This document shows, one piece after another, positions 61,177 to 64,000 of a stretch of DNA of 64,000 bases (positions are counted from its first letter, which is position 1; each line of letters starts with the position of its first letter). The position numbers were made by a program, and so were the translations under genes. The DNA is from an uncultured Sutterella sp. (GTDB lineage Bacteria > Pseudomonadota > Gammaproteobacteria > Burkholderiales > Burkholderiaceae_F), in contig CAJKAP010000005.1 in NCBI GenBank assembly GCA_905197905.1, forward strand, positions 62,001 through 126,000. Direction: 5' to 3'. The notes beneath the pieces were generated by a model. It was not told the DNA's origin and did no database searches. It saw only the letters and a program-made list of their open reading frames with translations.

Positions 61177-61219
61177 TTGTGTTGGGGAACTATTGCAAAA
61201 ACAAAGTTCCTCAACACAA
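61177..61219. terminator. bidirectional stem-loop between convergent genes
   Basis: 15-bp stem with one G-U (TTGTGTTGGGGAACT/AGTTCCTCAACACAA), 13-nt loop. No strong T-run on either side, but it sits between convergent genes. Confidence 0.7.
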
Positions 61220-61229
61220 TGCCTTGTAG

Positions 61230-62300
61230 TTAGAACCAATCGAGCTCTTCGCGCCAATCGTCAATACGCTCACCAGAGTGAGAGAGATCGCGCTTGCCGT
61301 GTTGCTCGGTAGCCACTTTTGCCCCTTCCTTGAGAACACCTAAGAGAGGTTCCACCACTTTAGCGTCTTCTTTCATCCACGCAAGATAATAGTTTTCCCA
61401 CAGAAGGGGAATAAACTCTGCGCCAACTAAGTGTGCCGCCTCTGCAACACAAAGCCCTGCATCCGCCTCTCCCGAAGCAACCGCTGTAGCCACTGCCATG
61501 TGAGAAGAATAAACAGTGCTTTGGGCAGCTAACTGCTCAGGCAAGCGTCCCGTTTTATGAAGCAATTCTTGCTGAAGCGTATAGGTGCCAGTGCCTGGGG
61601 CGCGGGATGCGTAGCGCACTTTTTTCTCAAAGATGTCTTCAAAAGTCTTAATTCCCAAGGGATTTTCTTTTGCAACGACCAGACCTTGCGCTCGTCGACA
61701 AACATGGCAACCTGCCATACGCTCGGGGTTAATCAGTGGGCGAAACACTTTAAAGGCCTCGCTTCCTTTAGCCGACCCCTCGGGGAAATTAAAACCCGCA
61801 ACCATTGTTTGACGAGCATTGAGCGTACGAAGGCCTTCTGCGCCAGTACTAAAGTGATAGTCAAGAATAAGTTCTTCGCGGTTAGCTGCTTCTTGCAGGG
61901 AAGAGAGGAAAGGATCGTAGCAACCCGCTACGGTGATCATTTTGGCTTTGGGGTCAGAGGCAACGGCAAAAGCGGTATTGAGTTCTGAAACGATTTTCGC
62001 GATATCAACGGCATATTTGGCCTGTACTGAGCGCTCTGCCCAAAGCAGTTTTCGTCCAAGAGGGGTGAGCGTCGCGGGTTTTCCTCGTTCACGACTCACC
62101 AGCGTCTGGCCAAAGGTGGCTTCCCATTTGAGCACACTGCCCCACAAATAGCGGTAACTCGTTCCCAATTTTTCGGCGGCACGCTTAATGGAGCGTTCTG
62201 AATCGATCGCAGCCAATATTTTTATCAAATCATCTTGCAGCGTTGCTGGTCCAATGGAACTTCTAGACTGTTCCAAACCATAAAAAAGCTCTATTTTCAT
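61230..62300 (-). CDS. ModE-type HTH regulator with periplasmic-binding-like domain, copy A
   Basis: 356 residues from ATG at 62300, chosen because it gives the same N-terminus and length as the paralogue; no good ribosome site is visible, and an in-frame TTG at 62354 is an alternative. N-terminal ModE-like winged HTH (LIKILAAIDSERSIKRAAEKLGTSYRYLW...TPLGRKLL, about 25-90); C-terminal PBP-like domain of the COG1910 type (AVATAVASGEADAGLCVAEAA, then FIPLLWENYYLAWMK), with a CHVCRR cysteine pair. Such one-component regulators respond to small ligands, possibly molybdate/tungstate or an oxyanion. Confidence 0.82.
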   Translation of the reverse strand: MKIELFYGLEQSRSSIGPATLQDDLIKILAAIDSERSIKRAAEKLGTSYRYLWGSVLKWEATFGQTLVSRERGKPATLTPLGRKLLWAERSVQAKYAVDIAKIVSELNTAFAVASDPKAKMITVAGCYDPFLSSLQEAANREELILDYHFSTGAEGLRTLNARQTMVAGFNFPEGSAKGSEAFKVFRPLINPERMAGCHVCRRAQGLVVAKENPLGIKTFEDIFEKKVRYASRAPGTGTYTLQQELLHKTGRLPEQLAAQSTVYSSHMAVATAVASGEADAGLCVAEAAHLVGAEFIPLLWENYYLAWMKEDAKVVEPLLGVLKEGAKVATEQHGKRDLSHSGERIDDWREELDWF

Positions 62301-62405
62301 AGACAAAACGGGGGAAAGGGGAATTTTCACTATAGTGTTTTCATCATGCCACAAGGATTTGGTGATTTTTTAGACCCCACAATCGATTAATTCGATTACA
62401 TAATC

Positions 62406-62441
62406 GAAAAAACAAAAGGAGACCAAGTTAACAGCCTCCTT
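62406..62441 (-). terminator. terminator after regulator copy B
   Basis: Minus strand AAGGAG/CTCCTT stem with a 14-nt loop, followed by TTGTTTTTT. Confidence 0.7.
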
Positions 62442-62507
62442 CTCGTTGCTAGCGGATAACACTAGCCACTACCCTTCTACTAAAAGTCTTCTTTTCATGC
62501 TACGCAC

Positions 62508-63578
62508 TTAAAACCAATCTAAAACATCTCTCCAATCTTCAATAAATTCTCCACACTGGGAAAGATCGCGACCCTCTTGTTGTTGGTGAATACTCCCCCT
62601 ACTATTTTTCAATAGCTCCATCAAAGGGATCACGGTTTCTGTATCTTTTTTCATCCAGGCTAAATAATAGTTTTCCCACACTAACGGAATAAAATCTGCA
62701 CCGACAATCTGTGCAACTTCAGCCACACAAAGACCAGTATCCGCCTCTCCACTAGCCACTGCCGTAGCGACTGCCATATGAGATCTGTAAACGGTACTGT
62801 GTGGCTCTAAATCTTTAGAAGAATAGGGTAATGGGCGAAGTAGCTCTTCTTGTAATGTGTAAGTGCCAGTGTCAGACGAGCGGGCAGCGTATCGTAACTC
62901 TTTATCAAAGATATCCTGAAAATGCTCAATATTAAGAGGGTTCCCTTTTGCCACCACAAGTCCTTGAGACCTGCGACACACATGGCAACCAAACATACTA
63001 TCTGGTTTAATTAGCGGAGAAAATGTTTTACAAGCTTCACTCCCCCTCTCTGAAAATTCTGGGAAATTAAAACCTGCCACCATATATTTTTGCTCATTGA
63101 GTGCCCTAAGCCCCTCGCAGCCTGTACTGAAGTGATAGTCGATAATTAACCCCGCTTTAGTAGCGCGGTCCTGTAGAGAAGAAAGGAAAGAATCGTAGCA
63201 TCCTGCTACTGTCACAATTTCAGCATTGGGGTCTGATGCAACTGCAAAAGCGGTATTCAGTTCAGAAACAATACGAGCAATGTTCACGGCATGTTTAGCC
63301 TGTACTGAGCGTTCTGCCCACAATAGCTTACGACCCAAAGGTGTTAAAGAAGCAGGTTTACCGCGCTCTCTATTTACCAAGGTTTGTCCAAAAGCGGCTT
63401 CCCACTTTAAAACACAACCCCATAAATAACGATAACTCGTTTCCAGCTTACCTGCAGCTTTGTTGATAGAGTGCTCTGATTCGATCGTCGCCAAAATCTT
63501 AATCAAATCATTTTTTAGCGTAGCAGGACCTAAATGCCCTTCATTTTGCTCAAGAGCATAAAAAAGTTCAATGTGCAT
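62508..63578 (-). CDS. ModE-type HTH regulator with periplasmic-binding-like domain, copy B
   Basis: 356 residues; start set at ATG 63578 to match copy A, with an in-frame ATG at 63656 as an alternative. Same layout: ModE-like HTH (about 25-90) and COG1910-type ligand domain (AVATAVASGEADTGLCVAEVA). The two proteins align without gaps over almost their full length, with most changes in the ligand domain and the C-terminal tail. They share the upstream 12-mer TTGTGGCATGAT (63652-63663; 62343-62354 for copy A). It is a tandem duplication with probable change of ligand. Confidence 0.82.
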   Translation of the reverse strand: MHIELFYALEQNEGHLGPATLKNDLIKILATIESEHSINKAAGKLETSYRYLWGCVLKWEAAFGQTLVNRERGKPASLTPLGRKLLWAERSVQAKHAVNIARIVSELNTAFAVASDPNAEIVTVAGCYDSFLSSLQDRATKAGLIIDYHFSTGCEGLRALNEQKYMVAGFNFPEFSERGSEACKTFSPLIKPDSMFGCHVCRRSQGLVVAKGNPLNIEHFQDIFDKELRYAARSSDTGTYTLQEELLRPLPYSSKDLEPHSTVYRSHMAVATAVASGEADTGLCVAEVAQIVGADFIPLVWENYYLAWMKKDTETVIPLMELLKNSRGSIHQQQEGRDLSQCGEFIEDWRDVLDWF

Positions 63579-63683
63579 AACCGTCTGAATACCCACAAAA
63601 AAGATTTTTTGCGCGATCCCAAAAATTGTTTTTTCGCTTAATCTCCTTGTAATCATGCCACAAAGATAGATTTTTTTGCGAGA

Positions 63684-63724
63684 CTAAAAATAATTATGGG
63701 AGAGAACTTTGAATCCCCTCCCAT
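63684..63724 (-). terminator. terminator of the FMN dehydrogenase gene
   Basis: Minus strand ATGGGAG/CTCCCAT stem with a 15-nt loop, followed by AATTATTTTT. Confidence 0.65.
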
Positions 63725-63777
63725 GAAATTTATATTTTAGGCTAAAAATTTCTCTTTAAAGATCTTTTTGCCTAGCA

Positions 63778-64000
63778 TTACTTTTGAGGCAAACGAATAC
63801 GGCTACGATCAATTGCAGCCAAATTCTTAGCACCCGTCAAAATCATCGCCACTTGCAATTCACTCTTAAGGCGGTTGGCAAAAAGCTCTACCCCATCAGC
63901 CAAGCCACCATGTGCACCACGTACAAAATGACGACCAGCAAGGCAAGCATCTGCTCCTAAAGCCAGATACTTTTCAATATCTGTCCCGCGTGCTACCGTA
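63778..64000 (-). CDS. FMN-dependent alpha-hydroxyacid dehydrogenase, C-terminal part
   Basis: The last 74 codons of a gene running off the window. The visible end reads RGTDIEKYLALGADACLAGR followed by HFVRGAHGGLADGVELFAN...ELQVAMILTGAKNLAAID, the FMN phosphate-binding and C-terminal signature of the lactate/glycolate oxidase family (LldD-like). The sub-family and substrate cannot be decided from this piece. Confidence 0.82.
   Translation of the reverse strand, partial: TVARGTDIEKYLALGADACLAGRHFVRGAHGGLADGVELFANRLKSELQVAMILTGAKNLAAIDRSRIRLPQK

Overview
The window most resembles the genome of a gut-type betaproteobacterium of the Sutterellaceae (Sutterella/Parasutterella/Turicimonas relatives). 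This is inferred from the gene mix: a Tad pilus, YadA-like and S8 autotransporters, periplasmic flavoprotein reductase plus small multiheme cytochrome, allantoin catabolism and a nitrilase, with little sugar metabolism and moderate GC. No rRNA, tRNA, IS element or CRISPR array was seen.

Positions 1-23842 (minus strand) are one near-continuous block: flp pilin, tadV, rcpC, rcpA, cpaD-like, tadZ, tadA-tadG, then, only 30 bp later, a 2325-residue LEPR-XLL surface adhesin followed by a TolC-like lipoprotein and two HlyD-type adaptors (the last cut by the window edge). A strong sigma-70 promoter (TTGACT-17-TATACT) with a 16/19 Fur box just downstream of the predicted start site precedes flp, so the block is probably iron-regulated.

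Positions 24250-31402 hold a MetE-like methyltransferase, an S8 protease autotransporter, a PAP2 phosphatase and two small secreted proteins (His-rich and LEA-like). Positions 31675-34316 hold a cystine-type ABC transporter preceded by a previously unannotated 33-codon leader peptide with Cys-Cys-Cys and a downstream terminator: a candidate cysteine attenuator. Positions 34919-42306 hold a periplasmic FMN/FAD reductase and two tandem YadA-like adhesins with unusual C-terminal coiled-coil extensions.

Positions 42407-51542 are an allantoin-catabolic region: AraC regulator, carbamate kinase, (S)-ureidoglycine aminohydrolase (allE), allantoinase (allB), a YfcC-type permease, and two copies of a carbamoyltransferase. 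The two encoded proteins are identical, 743 bp of the genes are identical, and the usual aspartate-binding motif is missing. They probably release carbamoyl phosphate from a ureido product, with carbamate kinase then making ATP.

Positions 52181-52941 contain three tandem ~280-bp units, each with a Fur-box-overlapped sigma-70 promoter, a conserved structured ~165-nt RNA with compensatory base changes, and an intrinsic terminator. They look like a triplicated iron-responsive small RNA family and are the best candidate for an undescribed system here.

Positions 53027-64000 hold a tetraheme cytochrome, a glutamate-symporter-like permease with gamma-glutamyltransferase, a Spy-like protein, a LysR/nitrilase/permease cluster, two tandem ModE-PBP regulators and the end of an FMN-dependent alpha-hydroxyacid dehydrogenase.
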